From assembly GCA_033296885.1 (NCBI GenBank), contig MU863993.1, positions 47,483 to 111,482 on the forward strand: 64,000 bases of DNA. Direction: 5' to 3'. A program made the translations under genes and the position numbers. Positions 22,273-34,625 of the stretch are shown here, in pieces. Source of the DNA: Triangularia verruculosa. Lineage: Eukaryota; Ascomycota; Sordariomycetes; Sordariales; Podosporaceae. Position 1 is the first letter of the stretch. Every line of letters starts with the position of its first letter. The notes below the pieces were generated by a model. The model saw only the letters and a program-made list of their open reading frames with translations, did not search any database and had not been told where the DNA came from.

Positions 22273-25200
22273 CTAATCGACGCCACGGAATTTCGAGAGA
22301 CACACCACCCATAGAGGTATTTGCCTCAACCTTGCATCAAAGTTTGCTACCCCCTCAAAGTTTTGATTGAGATGGGATCCTCCGTTGCAGATGTTGCGGA
22401 TATTTTGGAGGAGGAATATCAATGGTGACATTGGTGCGCTGTCATGACCACCGTTGCAGGCCAGAACAAACGTAGAGTTTCCCAACAGAATTGCCAGAGC
22501 CTCAGTGTCCAACCGGATGCATGCCTCCCGAATGCAGAATGCGCCCATAGCCCTGTTCAGCCCACTGTTGGTGCTGTGGAAGTGAGATATGAGCCTTACT
22601 GCAGCGCGGTTACGAACGCAGATCGCATACTGGAGCGGAATCTGGCACCCCGGGTATTCTTTCCAACCGGCCAGCGACCACGTTTTCTTGACCATCATGA
22701 ATTCGAGACACTTGCCATGGCGAAGTAAGCTGTTGGGCGATGCCAGGACTGCGCTAGTACCCTTGCCCGACATCTCTGCCCACATACGAGGGCTTAGCAC
22801 TTGATGCATGAGGAGCTCCAGGATGTAACAGCTGATAGGGTCATCGGGTCTCAACAGTGCGACCGCGATTTGGAGAGTTTCAGCCCTGACCATGTCCTCA
22901 ATCTTCATGTTCAGGAGCCCCTGTAAAATCCGAGACTCGCGAGCACATACAGCTTCCTCTACACAGACTGTAGCGAGCATGATAGGTTTGTTTCCGTACC
23001 GGGGGTGCCACCGCCGGGCATCGACCTTCTCTTGAAATTTCTCAGGATTGATACTCAGGGACCAGATATCCCATGCCAACTGGGAGAAGTCTTCGTATTT
23101 GAGGCCATGGCAAGCCTTGCCGAAACGGACTGGGGCACCTGATCCGCTGAAACAACAACAGCTGCTGGGCGGGAGTCGTCTCTCGAGAACACGATCCCAT
23201 TCTTCCGGCCTCAAGACCGACTCACGAAGCAATGACAACGTCCATGCTAGAGCAACAGGACTACTCATGGCGTCAAACTGCGCCTGCGTTGGAAGCTGGG
23301 CCAGTAGATCGAACCAGTCCGCCGATCTGAACGAGCACCAATGGAAGTTGGAGGTCATCATGACGGTAGATACCATGAGCTGGTACATCCAGAGAATGTC
23401 ATCACTCGGAGGAACTGCTCCATGTTTGACCAGGACCCAGCAGAGTGGAAAATCTCGCTCCCAAAATGCGTGCTGGAGAGGCGACCAGGGCCAGGTAGCA
23501 GCGGCTCTTGTGGAAAAACCGTTGGGATCGGTAAGGTTCGGGCGGGAAGCCCGGAACACGTCGATGGGCGGCGTTGGCATCGTGATAGATCGGTCGTTGG
23601 CATCGCCGTTGTGTTGCAGTAGCAGGCGGGCGAGCGCATGTTTGTCATTTGGCGCCAGCTCCCAGTCTCGGTGTGTCCCAAGTCGAGGTGTATCTCGTTT
23701 AGCAGCAGTATATCTGAATTGCGTGGGCTTGACGAGCCGTAATAACGCGGCATCGCCACGGGAGGGCTTAACGTCCGCCCCATTTTGGAGGAGAAGCTTG
23801 ATGCATTGTTGCAAACCTCGGCAAATTGGCGTGTCGTGTCCGTATTTCAGCTGACGACCATCATGAAATGGACAACCATAGTGTCCGTATCCAAGTGCTG
23901 CCACCAAAGCCGTCGCACCGTCAACGTCGGCGTCATTGACTGGTGCGCCCTTGCGAATGAGATACTCCACGATTGTTGGTAGACTGTAAATGAGCATTTG
24001 ATTAGCACACAATCTTCACAAGTAAAGTTGTGATGATGGACATACTGTTCGGCTGCCGCTGCCACTAATGGGGGGGTTTTATACACCGATACAGCACTGC
24101 CCTTCAGACTAGCCCCAGCCTCCACCAAAGCTTTTACTGCCTCCTCACGTTGGCGTTCAGCATCTCGGAACTCAACTTCCTTTCGCCAGATATGTCTTCC
24201 CGATGGTTGCCAAACAGTACCACCCTCCTTGGACCTTCGTTTAGTGACTCGAAACTGAACGCTCTTCAACTCCTGGGTAGGATTGGGGGTAATGAGACAA
24301 ATATCGATCGGCCGAAGCCCGTAATAGGACCTGTAGTCCACCCGAGAGATTCCTAGACGCATGCTGAAGATGCGGTCCATCGGTCGGGTTATGGTGGTAA
24401 TGTTAACATTTGCGCCGCGCTTTATCAGTTCTTTAACAGCAGTCCACCTGCCGAAGATGATTGCATGTATCATGGGAGTGTAGCCTTCGCTCAAATCATC
24501 GTCAATGTCGGCTCCAGCCCTTAGCAGCTGGTCGACAACAGCCCCTAATAATGTCAGTTCTGGAACTGTTACTTGCAATGATGGAGACTTACACTGATTT
24601 GTCAGATAGGCGTGCCAGATCAGAGGCAATAGCCGGTTGTCAAGAACGTCCACTAGCCTGTTTCTTGGATTTTGGCGCTTTGCGTCGATAATCAAAGCGT
24701 CAAGCATCCCGAGGTGCCCACTTCTGACTGCTAAATGAACAGGTAGACACCCGTGCTTCACAAAAGTCATGGCCCCCCGAAGGGCGGGACGCTCTGCTGA
24801 GGTCCGCTCGATATAACAGGTTGTGCCTCGGGGGAATCGGTTGTCCAGCAGAAGGAGGTGTTCAACAATGTCTTGGTGGCCATTACATGCAGCCATGTGA
24901 AGAGCATCCAATTCGGTCCATGTTGCATCGCCGACATTTTGATCCTCGGGTTGTCCCTCCAAATGAACCAGTATGCAAGGGCAAAATCGTCTCGACAGCT
25001 CTCTGCTGATGGTGGCTTGTGGTACTGGGGTGACTGTGGCGGTGATGTATCTGACAAGCTCGATGTTTCCTGATAGTATAGCCAGGTGGATCGGGAGGGC
25101 CATTGTAGGTCTGGCTAGCGATGCTGTGGGAACTGTTGCTGATCGTAATTGACTGGGTTTGGCCGCCGGCTCCGAGGACTGGGAAAGAAAGAACTGTACT

Positions 25201-25463
25201 GCATCAGGTGCCATTGTCCACGTATACTGCTGATCGAGTTGACCACCCATAGAAATCAGTCGCTGGACGATTTCAAGTCGTCCATATCGACACGCCCAAA
25301 ACAGTAACTCCGAGGCTTCGGCACCTTCCCATAGGATTGGGTCGATTATGTTATGGAAGCCTCGACATACTTGGCCAAGCGATGCCAACGAGCCTGGTGT
25401 TCCTTCGAGCCTCCTGACAATATTGAGGAAGGTTTCAACCGACAGCTGTGCCAATGATGGCAT
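22273..25463 (-). CDS. F-box/ankyrin-repeat protein (intact paralogue)
   Basis: 1,026 residues from three exons: 25463-24593, 24544-24046 and 23983-22273. Introns are 48 and 62 bases. The first is a multiple of three and stays open if unspliced, but its GTAAGT donor and TTATTAG acceptor match the intron of the neighbouring copy, and splicing gives the conserved QWAVVDQLLRAGADIDDD. An F-box-like N-terminus (LSVETFLNIVRRLEG, LASLGQVCRGFHNIIDP) is followed by ankyrin-like repeats (ACRYGRLEIVQRLI, PIHLAILSGNIELVRYI, ALHMAACNGHQDIVEHLL, PVHLAVRSGHLGMLDAL). The long C-terminal half has conserved blocks such as GYGHYGCPFH and RYGNKPIML, also found in the other copy. Probably a substrate adaptor for ubiquitin ligation; the target is unknown. 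Confidence 0.85.
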
Positions 25464-26781
25464 GATGGCGTGCGCTAGTGGATGCCATGGGTTAGTAACG
25501 TGTATAGTAGGTAAGTATCGTCTGCGGTCGCGTCACCATACTTTCAGAGGGCAGGATTTGATTGACTTACATGCGGAAGGGAGGTGTGAGGTTGTCCCGG
25601 ATCCCCAAGCTGGAGTATCCCGAGAATACCTAACGGAGTATAGTATGAGAAAGCGACGAGGTTTCCGGTGTGGTGGGATCAAGCCTAAAACTCCAAATTG
25701 TGCATCTGGAAGGCCAACCCGTTGTTGTCACGAGCAAAAACAACACGCTAAAATTGCGCGTGGAAGGTGAATGTAGGTAGGTAAACAACCCACGTATACC
25801 CACCACCTGTTTTGGCAGAGGAGACTGGATCGATGTCCGACGCAGGTGAATACATGTACATGCTCTGCCCCGTTGTTGGACCTTGAAATGATTGATGAAG
25901 CACAAAGGTCTTGATCTACCATGCAAAGAGGTACCTACGGTGTACCATGCCTCTCGAAGGACAAGGGACATTGAATTTCTTGTAGATGATGCCCACAACA
26001 ACATCGACTGGATTTCCTTCCTTTATAGGGCAGCAAAGACCCTTTGGTTTTGAGGTAACCTGAGAAAAAGAACCCTCTAGAAAATGAAAATGCGCAGGGA
26101 CTTTGATCATAATGATGTAGCTACAATCACCTTGACCGATGGTTTTAGGGTTTTACTAAGGGGATTGAGGTTACGTTTCTTGCGAACCCCAGAAGTCCAC
26201 CAAGACCTCCATCGAGGTCTGTAATCTTTAAACAGCTGATACAATGACTCGTACCAACCTATTGAGTTTGTTTCCGGTGAACAATCGACTACTGTGGGTG
26301 AAGCCTTGATTTAGAACTCGGCCAAAGAACAGCTTTTCGGGTGCAGTCTGATGTCCTCTATATAAGTAGATACCTACCTACCTGACGTAGGTAGGCGATG
26401 AGAGGTGCAAGGATCATTGTAATGTAATGGAACGATGCGGCTCTTTGGCACACGTCTACCCCTGGCCCCGGTCCCAAGTGCGCCGGGATAAATTAGCCTG
26501 GTATGTTTCCCAGAACCTGAGAGGTGCAAAAATCCTAGCCGGTCGTAAAGGCCCACTTGTTAACTCCCATTTGCGCGGCTATCATTTTGGCTGCATGATA
26601 GATCGTCTGCGCATCCACAATCGCAGCATCGCCGTTGGAGACCACCGGCGGAGGGGAATTCTCCGGATAGGTAGGTGAGCATGGATCATCATCATCACTC
26701 CAGAAAGTATAAGAGCTGGATGTTCACAAAGCAAACAAGCGCGCCAATGTCGTCATTTCATCAGACGCGGACACTACGAAG
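25464..26781. other. Intergenic region
   Basis: About 1.3 kb between divergent genes, so it contains promoters on both sides. AGGTAGGT/ACCTACCT steps occur near 25772-25785 and 26370-26395, the latter forming a short inverted repeat. No gene is recognised. Confidence 0.45.
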
Positions 26782-27974
26782 ATGCGTGTCACGCTTTTGT
26801 CCGTCATCATAGCAGCTGCTCAGCTGGTGCAGGCGACGCCTTTGTCAGCCTTGCCAGGCCACGGCGTTGAAGATAGACAGGCACCAACGGGCAACTTCAC
26901 AGACTATCTTTATACATATGTGAGTTACATCAACTACTAGGTGATGATCCGGAACAGCTACTGACTTGATACCTACCTTCAGTTCACCGGCGAGCGCTTA
27001 CCAAATGGTGAGCAAGTGTACATGGCAGTGAGCAACAACAATGACCCAACTTCATGGGTGACTCTCAACAATGGAGACCCCGTCTTGACGTCGTCCTTTG
27101 GCATGGGCGGCATCCGTGACCCATCCATCATCATCGCACCTGACCGCTCAAAATTCTGGATGATCGCCACGGACCTGAAGGTTTGGGGCCGCGGTTGGAA
27201 CAACGGCACCTGTTTCACCTGCAACGGATCCAAGTCTATCCATGTCTGGGAGTCCAATGATCTGGCGACTTGGACAGGACCAACATTCACAACAATTGCT
27301 CCTCCGGAAGCTGCAATGGCGTGGGCACCTGACGCTATTTGGGACCCAGTCAAGCAGAAGTTTCTGGTTTACTTCACCAGCAAGCTTGACGGTCAACTCG
27401 TTCTCATGAAGACACACACGGACGATTTCAAGACGTTCAGTCGGGCAGTGGAGTTCAACAGGCTTGGTATGGATGCTACTATTGCTTTTGAGAAGAAGAC
27501 AAGGAAATATTATTGGTTCAGCAAGAACGGACCGGATGAGCTCATTCAGCAGAATGTGGCTGACAGTCCGGAGGGGCCGTGGAAGAAGGTCAGCGAAAGG
27601 ATTGGTGCAGATGGCGGTATGCCTGCCGGAGAAGGTCCTTTGGTGTTCAGGGATAACAAAGACCCTAAAAAGGTACGTTGCTGTAAGAATCGTCGCGTTA
27701 AAGCACTGCTGATATGGATGTTTTAGTGGCATTTATGGATTGACGATTACATGCGCGGCGATGGAGGTTACCTTCCATTTTCAACAACAGATATCTCCAA
27801 GGGCAAGTGGACGGTTGTGAAGAATGCAAAGCTGCCAAAGAATCCCAGACATGGATATGTAATTCCTATGTAAGCTTTGCCATGCTTCCCTTATGTCTAG
27901 TTCCATAGGTACTGACTGACTGTCACAGCACCGCAGCGGAGAGAGCGAGAATTGTCGCTGCACACGGTGTATAG
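26782..27974 (+). CDS. Secreted glycoside hydrolase family 43 protein
   Basis: 338 residues from four exons (26782-26919, 26983-27672, 27727-27869, 27929-27974) with introns of 63, 54 and 59 bases. A signal peptide (MRVTLLSVIIAAAQLVQA) is followed by a single five-bladed propeller domain. GH43 catalytic residues can be placed: Asp92 in GGIRDPSIII (base), Asp163 in AWAPDAIWD (pKa modulator) and Glu263 in AGEGPLVF (acid). GH43 enzymes release arabinose or xylose from plant hemicellulose outside the cell; the exact linkage cannot be told. No carbohydrate-binding module is seen. The last exon encodes only about 15 residues (AAERARIVAAHGV), and its joint keeps the frame. Confidence 0.88.
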
Positions 27975-28002
27975 CTAGCCTTCTTGAATTTCATAAGACA
28001 AC

Positions 28003-28647
28003 TCAGTTGCTTTCATTCCATGCCTTCAGTCTTTGCCAGGATTGTAGAACATAATCAACCCTCTCCTGATGATCCCCAACCCCGGCAGACAACACATCAT
28101 ACTTTATCCCTTGCTCCTTGAAAAACTTGCAAAACATCTTGTGCATAGCGATCCAATCATCGACATCCTCCGGCATCAACCTCACTCCATCATCCATCAG
28201 CCAGCTTTCCGCCTCTCGGCTTGCTTCACAGACCACTACCGCTGCGCCCTGCATCCCGCTTCGGAGATCCTTCCATTCTGGAGAGTTGATCAACTGCTGT
28301 GCCCGCCCTTGGTCGACATATCTTAGTGCGTAGGCAATGGGATCCGCTCCAGATCTATCCGAGATAAACCACTGGCTACTGTTGGCTGCTTCCCTCTCAA
28401 CCGAGGCTTGCGCTTGGAGGATCAAGCTTTGTAGTTGCATGCTCCTGTCTGGGTCAACGACATCGGCCGCCGTGAAGGAATGTTTCTTGAGGACTGTTCG
28501 TGCGACTTCGGTGATGAGCAATGGGGGCTCTTGGGACGAAGCACTGTCGAAATAATTGCGCAGGTTGTTTACGAGAGTGGTCTTGCCGGTGCACTGGGCC
28601 CCGACGATGTAGATATTTGGTGGCCGAGGCATTGCTGGTGATAGCAA
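28003..28647 (-). CDS. P-loop ATPase/kinase of the AAA_28 (NadR/Ttd14-like) type
   Basis: Intronless, 214 residues. The N-terminus holds a Walker A loop (GAQCTGKTTL, residues 16-25) directly after a beta strand (NIYIV), and an ISDRSGADPIAYA block acts as the Walker B/substrate loop, as in NadR-like small-molecule kinases. Fungal members are uncharacterised; a nucleotide- or lipid-related kinase activity is inferred from the fold. It ends about 30 bases from the convergent GH43 stop and is divergent from the RdRP-helicase gene. Confidence 0.8.
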   Translation of the reverse strand: MLSPAMPRPPNIYIVGAQCTGKTTLVNNLRNYFDSASSQEPPLLITEVARTVLKKHSFTAADVVDPDRSMQLQSLILQAQASVEREAANSSQWFISDRSGADPIAYALRYVDQGRAQQLINSPEWKDLRSGMQGAAVVVCEASREAESWLMDDGVRLMPEDVDDWIAMHKMFCKFFKEQGIKYDVLSAGVGDHQERVDYVLQSWQRLKAWNESN

Positions 28648-28983
28648 GGACAGGGTGTTGTGAGAGGTCGCAAATGTGGTTGAAGCGGATGACGCAAAGA
28701 TGTCTGGCCCGGTCTCTAAAGCAAGGGCGACTCACTCGGGGAGAGGTTGGGTGCCTTGAGAGAAAAACAGCTGAGTGGTATACTTTGTGCAGTGAGGCCC
28801 GCTGCAGCCATGAAGGTGCGGGCACGTATCAACTGCGACTTCCAAGCTCAGATAACTGCTCTTGTGTAACGATACCCCGCCAAAAGGAAAGAAAGTCCAC
28901 CTGCAAGTTTCAGTTTGACACGCAATCGTCAAGATTTCTCTTTTCCTATCACGTCTTTGACCCAAGAGTCGTTTTCATCTACC
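28648..28983. promoter_or_regulatory. Shared divergent promoter region
   Basis: 336 bases lie between the start codons of the minus-strand AAA_28 gene and the plus-strand RdRP-helicase gene, so the regulatory sequence of both must be compact or shared. No specific site is claimed. Confidence 0.45.
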
Positions 28984-31900
28984 ATGAGCACCAAGCTTGC
29001 GGCCTTCAAGCACAAGCTGCAGAATCACATCCGGATGGATGACCGGGAATGGAGCTACACAGTGCCCAACCTGCCCGGGCCGGGCAAGCTCGACAACGCA
29101 CGACTTATCAAAATGGTGCGCTTGGTCCTGACTGGAGGCAAGCACGAAATCAACCTCAGTTTCGTCGGAGCTCAAGACAACCGTGCCACCCGCGGCGAAC
29201 CACTGAACAAGTTTCTGATCGTGTCCATCGCCGAACTTCGCGCACCACCCCGCTCAGCCGTCTCAACTGCATCATCACAAGATTCACTCCAACCGTCAAC
29301 TTCAAGAGAATGTGTCGAGTATGCCACTCGACTCCTCAAAACTGGTGTGTCTATTCAGGGCGTGAGGTACCATTTCTATGGACACAGCAACAGTCAACTC
29401 AGATCCCAAACTTGTTTCCTCTACGCCGGTTCTCCAGAGGAGATATCCCTCAAGGTCAACGCGCTAGGCGACTTTTCCAAAATGAAAACAGTTGCCAAAA
29501 AGGCCAAGCGAATCGGTCTCCTGTTCTCCACCGCAGCAGTCACAATGAATATCCATCCTGACTGCGTTGAAGACATTCCCGACGTTGAAACCACGGATTA
29601 CATCTTCACCGACGGCTGTGGCCTCATCTCACCTGATCTTGCCCAAGAGCTAGCACGACGCAGGCGAATTATCTTCCGTAATAGACGCTACACCCCATCC
29701 GTCTTTCAGATTCGATACCGAGGCTACAAGGGCGTCGTGGAAGTCGACCCAACTATGCCAAGACTGAAAAGTAACAGCTCCTCCACCCCTCCCATCTCGC
29801 TCAAACTTCGCAAGTCAATGAAGAAATTCTCGGGTGGCGACGACTACTCCTTTTCTATTGTCGATTATTCCAAACCCTACAGTTATGGCTATCTCAACGA
29901 TGAGTCTATCACCTTGCTGTCAGCTCTCGGCATTACCCGCGAGACCCTCCATCAGAAGCAAAATGACCACTTTCGGTTTATGGAAGAAGCCACCCACGAC
30001 CCGCGAGCTGCGTTCAGATTTCTTTCCTACATCAACATGCCTGAGTTGGCGGAGAGAGTTCTGATGGAAGACAATCTTGACCAAATCCAGTCCAAGATCA
30101 AAGGGCTTGTCAAGGCCGAATACGGCAAGATGCTCAATAAGAGAGACGATCAAAAATGCCGGATTCTGATACCGCAGTCGAGATTGTTGTTTGGCGTGTG
30201 CGATGCATGGGATTGTCTCAAGGAAGGGGAATGCGCGGTCAAGGTCACCCTGTTCGAGGATGGACAGCCCGCCGCGCTTAAAGGCATGGAGGTGCTGGTG
30301 ACGAGGAACCCATGTTTGCACCCGGGAGACTTGCAAAAGTTCAAAGTGGTTGAACGGCCGGAGCTGGCACATTTGACGGATTGCATTGTATTCTCGTCAC
30401 GGGGAAGGAGACCAGCTGCAGATTTGATGTCTGGCGGTGACCTGGACGGTGATGCTTGTAGGTTTTGTTAAGTGGAGTTGCACCTCACATGTTGCTATGG
30501 TGATGCTAACAAGGAACTCAGTTTTCGTCTGCTGGGACAAGGACATCATTCCTTCCACCATCTCTGAGCCAGCGAAATATCCAGGTGCAAAGGAAGCAAT
30601 CAGCTTCAAACCCATCACCGACGAGGACCGGCTGGTATACTTTGCCAAGTACAACGCCATTTCTCTGGGCAGAGTCAAAAACCTGTACTTGGCTTGGGCC
30701 CGTGCCCGTGGACCGATGGTGCCTGAGTGCCAGGAACTGAACAGGCTGTATTCGCAATGTGTTGATGGAAACTTCATCAAGGTGCCACCAAGATTGGAGA
30801 AGGCCCCTGATCCTTTAGAGGATGCGCCACCCTTCATATTGGATGACTTACATGATGCGGCCGTAAGGCTGATACAAGCCAATACAACCAAGGTGCACGG
30901 AAACGTGCTTGATGGCTTCGACTTTGATGTCGTCGAGCTTCTCCTCAACCGCGATGACATTGCAATGTCCGAATTCGAGTTCATCTGCATGACTCAAAGG
31001 TGGTGTCTCAGAAATAACGCCCATCTGGAGGACTTTCTGGATTATTTCGACTTCAATGTCCTGACCGATGAGGAGAAGGCGTGGGTGCTGCAGCAGATGC
31101 CGCCTTCGCAAGAGATTCCTGCGCTGGTCATGAATGCGGTGTCCTACTCAAGTCTCATCGCAGAAGACGCAGCCAGGAGGTTTCAGCTCAGCCACCACAG
31201 CATTCATTGGAAGTGCATCTACAACTCCTCGACGCGTGACCGAATGGGGACATTTCTTGACGCCACCAGCAAAGCACTAGAGACATTCCACCGCAAGCTG
31301 ATCATACTTCAAGTTGATGAACGTCTGACTGTGGCCATCTACGTCCCGCGGAAGATAGGGCAATCTCAAGACTGTGTGGTCGACGACACGGTGCGACTCT
31401 TTGCATTTCCTCACACTCAGGGTACAGAGAGGCAAAGCCGGATGACTCTTCCCACCAAAATGACATACCGTCTCTACTGCGATGACCGGCAATTCCAGCT
31501 CTTTGAAGGACAACGCGGAAACACCTGGATCTTCATCAACCGAAGCCCGTCAGATGACAGCTCGTACCGCGCAACTGAAAACACGGGTGACAGGCGTAGA
31601 CAGCGCCAGGCCACCATCGACGCTGGGATCAACTTTGACTTCCGAGCAAGCATTGCTCTTGACAAATTCAGCAGGGGTTTACAGAGACATGTTGGTAGGG
31701 TGAATAGGAACGGGGTCACTGCTGCCGAGGTCTATGTCATCAGCAACAGAGATGTCAAGTCGATGAGGAACCTTGACTTGTGGCTTGAACACGTCGACAC
31801 AGATACCACGCTTCCTCTCTTTGATCAGGAGGCGGAGGAGTATACCATCCCGACCTTGAAGGATGTCGATTGGTGCTCGGAACCTGATTTTATCCTGGCC

Positions 31901-34255
31901 GTCGCGAAGGAGGGCAAGATCCCCATGATGAGAGAGCTCAGGTCACCGAAAGAGTTCGAGCAGTTGTTCTCCTGGTTGTTTGAGAGGGATCAGTCGCCCA
32001 TTCTGTTCAAGTGTTTTGACTATCTGTTGCTGGGTATTAGCACCAACGACCCAAGCCGCTTGACAAGAGTTTCCTCAGCTGACATCCTTCGCGCTATGTT
32101 GGGCTTCCTGCGCCGGACGCCGTCCTTGGCCATCACCTTTGGCAGGATGCCAGCCATTGAAGTCGTTGACGAAAACACAGAGGAACTGGTGGATATTCTG
32201 GAGGCATACGCGCATGAGATCCTGACTGGCTTCATCTTGTCAGCGAATGACACAAAAGAGCTTGTGGTTGTGCCTCTCAAGTCCTACCTCTCACGCATCA
32301 AGGTCTTGTCAACGTACCACTTCGCAGAGCTAGTCAAACTCATCTCTTTGACAGTTAGACAGCCGGAGGTGGCGATGGATATTCTGCTCGGATGCCTTGA
32401 GCCGGAAGCTTCTCGGCTTCTTCCCGGTCGACCGGCTGTTGTCAACCACTTCGTTCGGAATGCCATTTCCATTGCCTTGGAACACATTGGTGAAGCATCA
32501 GAGGATTCTAAAACAAGAAAGGATCTTCTGAAACTGGATCTGCTAGATAGAGACGAAGACGGCTACCAAGTCGTAGAAATATGCTTCCGCGTCGACTCCG
32601 ACAGCGGCAGATTGGAGAATGCTGCTCACGTTCGACTAACTGCCGCCTCTGCGCCAACTAACTGCCTGACCGACAAGCGATATTCCATTGATGCGCTCGT
32701 CATCAAATCCGAGCCCGGTCGAGCAGAGTTCCAGTGTTTTCATCCACTACCACCTTACTACGACAAGTGCCAGTGGAAACTCACCTACTGCGCCCCTTTC
32801 ACCACGGCGAAAACTACATTCGACGCCGTGTTACTCTTCGCCACCCAGTCAGAAGAGTACTGTCCCATTTCTTCCCACATTCTTGGGCTCCCCTTGTCTA
32901 CTGCTCACTCTGAGCCATCACCCCCGGCTTCATTCACCCCCTACCCCAACCTCAACACCAGCCAAAACCTCGCCGTCTCCACCTCCCTCACCACTCCTCT
33001 TCTGTGCCTCTGGGGCCCACCGGGAACAGGCAAAACAGAAACCATCCTCTCCATCATCTTGTCCTTCCAATCCTCCTTCCCCGACTCCCGCATCCTCATC
33101 ACCGCCCCAACCCACAACGCAGTCGACAACGTGCTACGCCGGTACCTCTCCCGCTCCCCAGCCATCACCCCCCTGCGCCTATCAACCGAGATCAGAAAGG
33201 TAGCTTCCGACGTGATGTCCTACACCCTCGACGCCATGGCCGGCGTGGAACTAAACTCCATCCAAAACCGTTCAAAAATGAAGGAAGCAAAGAAACGAGT
33301 CAAAGCAGCCAAAATAGTCTTCTCCACGTGCATCGGCTCAAATCTAGGGTTACTGAGAAACGAAATGTTTGATACTGTGATCATCGACGAAGCATCGCAG
33401 CAAACGGAGGGGTGCTCGCTCGTGCCGCTGGTCAAGGGGTGCGAGAGGGCCGTGTTGGTGGGCGATCATGTGCAGCTCCGGCCGACGGTCAGACCGGAGG
33501 TTGCGGCTTTGGGGGGTGACTGCTCGCTTTTTGAGAGGTTGTTTACTACTACTGCTGCGGGGGGGAAAGGGGTGGAGAGGCGGATGTTGGATACGCAGTA
33601 TCGGATGCACGCGTCGCTGTGTGAGTTTCCGTCGAGGGAGTTTTACCAGGGGAGGTTGTTGACGGGGTTGAAGGGGGAGGAGAGGGAGTTGGGGAGGACA
33701 ATGTTTCCTTGGCCGCCGGGTGAGGGAAAAAGAGGGGGGGTATGGGTTGAGTGTGGGGTGAGGGAGGAGGTTGGTGGGAAGAGTAAAATCAATGAGGGGC
33801 AGGCGGGGGTTTGTTTGAGGGTGTGTAAACTGTTGACGACGGTGGCTGGGAAGGAGGAGGAGGGAGGGAAGGTGATGCAGACGGTGGCGGTGTTGACGCC
33901 GTATGCGAAGCAAGTTGAGCTGCTGAAACGGGTCTTGGCTCAGGTTGTTGCGACGGGGTTGGTGGAGGTGAGCAGTATTGATGCTTTTCAGGGTCGGGAG
34001 GCGGATGTGGTGGTGTTTGTGACGGTGAGGTGCAATGAGCTTCGGAAACTCGGATTTCTTACGGATTTGAGGAGGATTAATGTTGCCCTCACGAGGGCTA
34101 AGAGGGGATTGGTGGTGATTGGGAACAAGGAAACTCTGACCAAAGGTGATGATGAGGAGAGTACGAAGTTGTGGAAGCGCTTGATTGGAGGTTTGGAGCC
34201 GATAGCGTTGGAGCAGGGTGACAAGGAGGAACAGTTGAAGAAGAAAGGAAAATGA
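28984..34255 (+). CDS. RNA-dependent RNA polymerase fused to a UPF1-like SF1 helicase
   Basis: 1,735 residues from two exons (28984-30457, 30522-34255); the 64-base intron (branch TGCTAAC) falls just behind the polymerase active site. Residues about 1-620 are an eukaryotic RdRP: TDGCGLIS, FQIRYRGYKGVV, SGGDLDGDAFFVCWD (catalytic Asp at 486, 488 and 490) and SQCVDGNFIKVPP. Residues about 620-1290 are a linker region of unknown fold. Residues about 1290-1735 are a superfamily 1 helicase: GPPGTGKT (1323-1330), DEAS (1447-1450), VGDHVQLRPTV, LDTQYRMH, DAFQGREADVVVF and RRINVALTRAKRG (from 1675). All join in one frame without a stop. RdRPs make double-stranded RNA for silencing; in fission yeast and Neurospora the RdRP works with a separate Hrr1/SAD-3-type helicase. 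Here both are one chain. Confidence 0.93.
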
Positions 34256-34544
34256 TGGAACCGGGATATGTGGTTGTGCCTACCACATCTTCACGTTCCT
34301 CCTAGTGGATCTAGACCCCTAAGCCCGTAATATGCCTCAAATAAACGAAGTTGGTATTGCGGTACCATCAATATATACAAATCATGTGAATTAATTACCT
34401 AAGCCATAATTGTGAAAGACAGCAAGCGATTAGATGAGAACGGTATGGTGATAGAATAAGGTGCAACTTGAGGGTGTAAACTGTCAATATTTTGGTGAGT
34501 CCTTGCAGTGAAACAAAGCAAATAGAGAAGTGAAAGCATATGCC
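34256..34544. other. Convergent 3' flanks
   Basis: Short AT-rich spacer between the helicase stop and the end of the rhodopsin-type gene. Nothing else is seen. Confidence 0.4.
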
Positions 34545-34625
34545 TTAAACGGAGCTGTCATTAGGTTTCCTATCACATGGTTAGCATCAGGTCTATCGCG
34601 GATGTTAGTTGTAAAAGAGCCTAGC

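Noticed and set aside
24545..24592. Reading the first intron of the intact F-box/ankyrin gene as coding, since it is open and a multiple of three
   Set aside because: Strong donor and acceptor, and the same intron position is needed in the neighbouring copy, where it cannot be read through.
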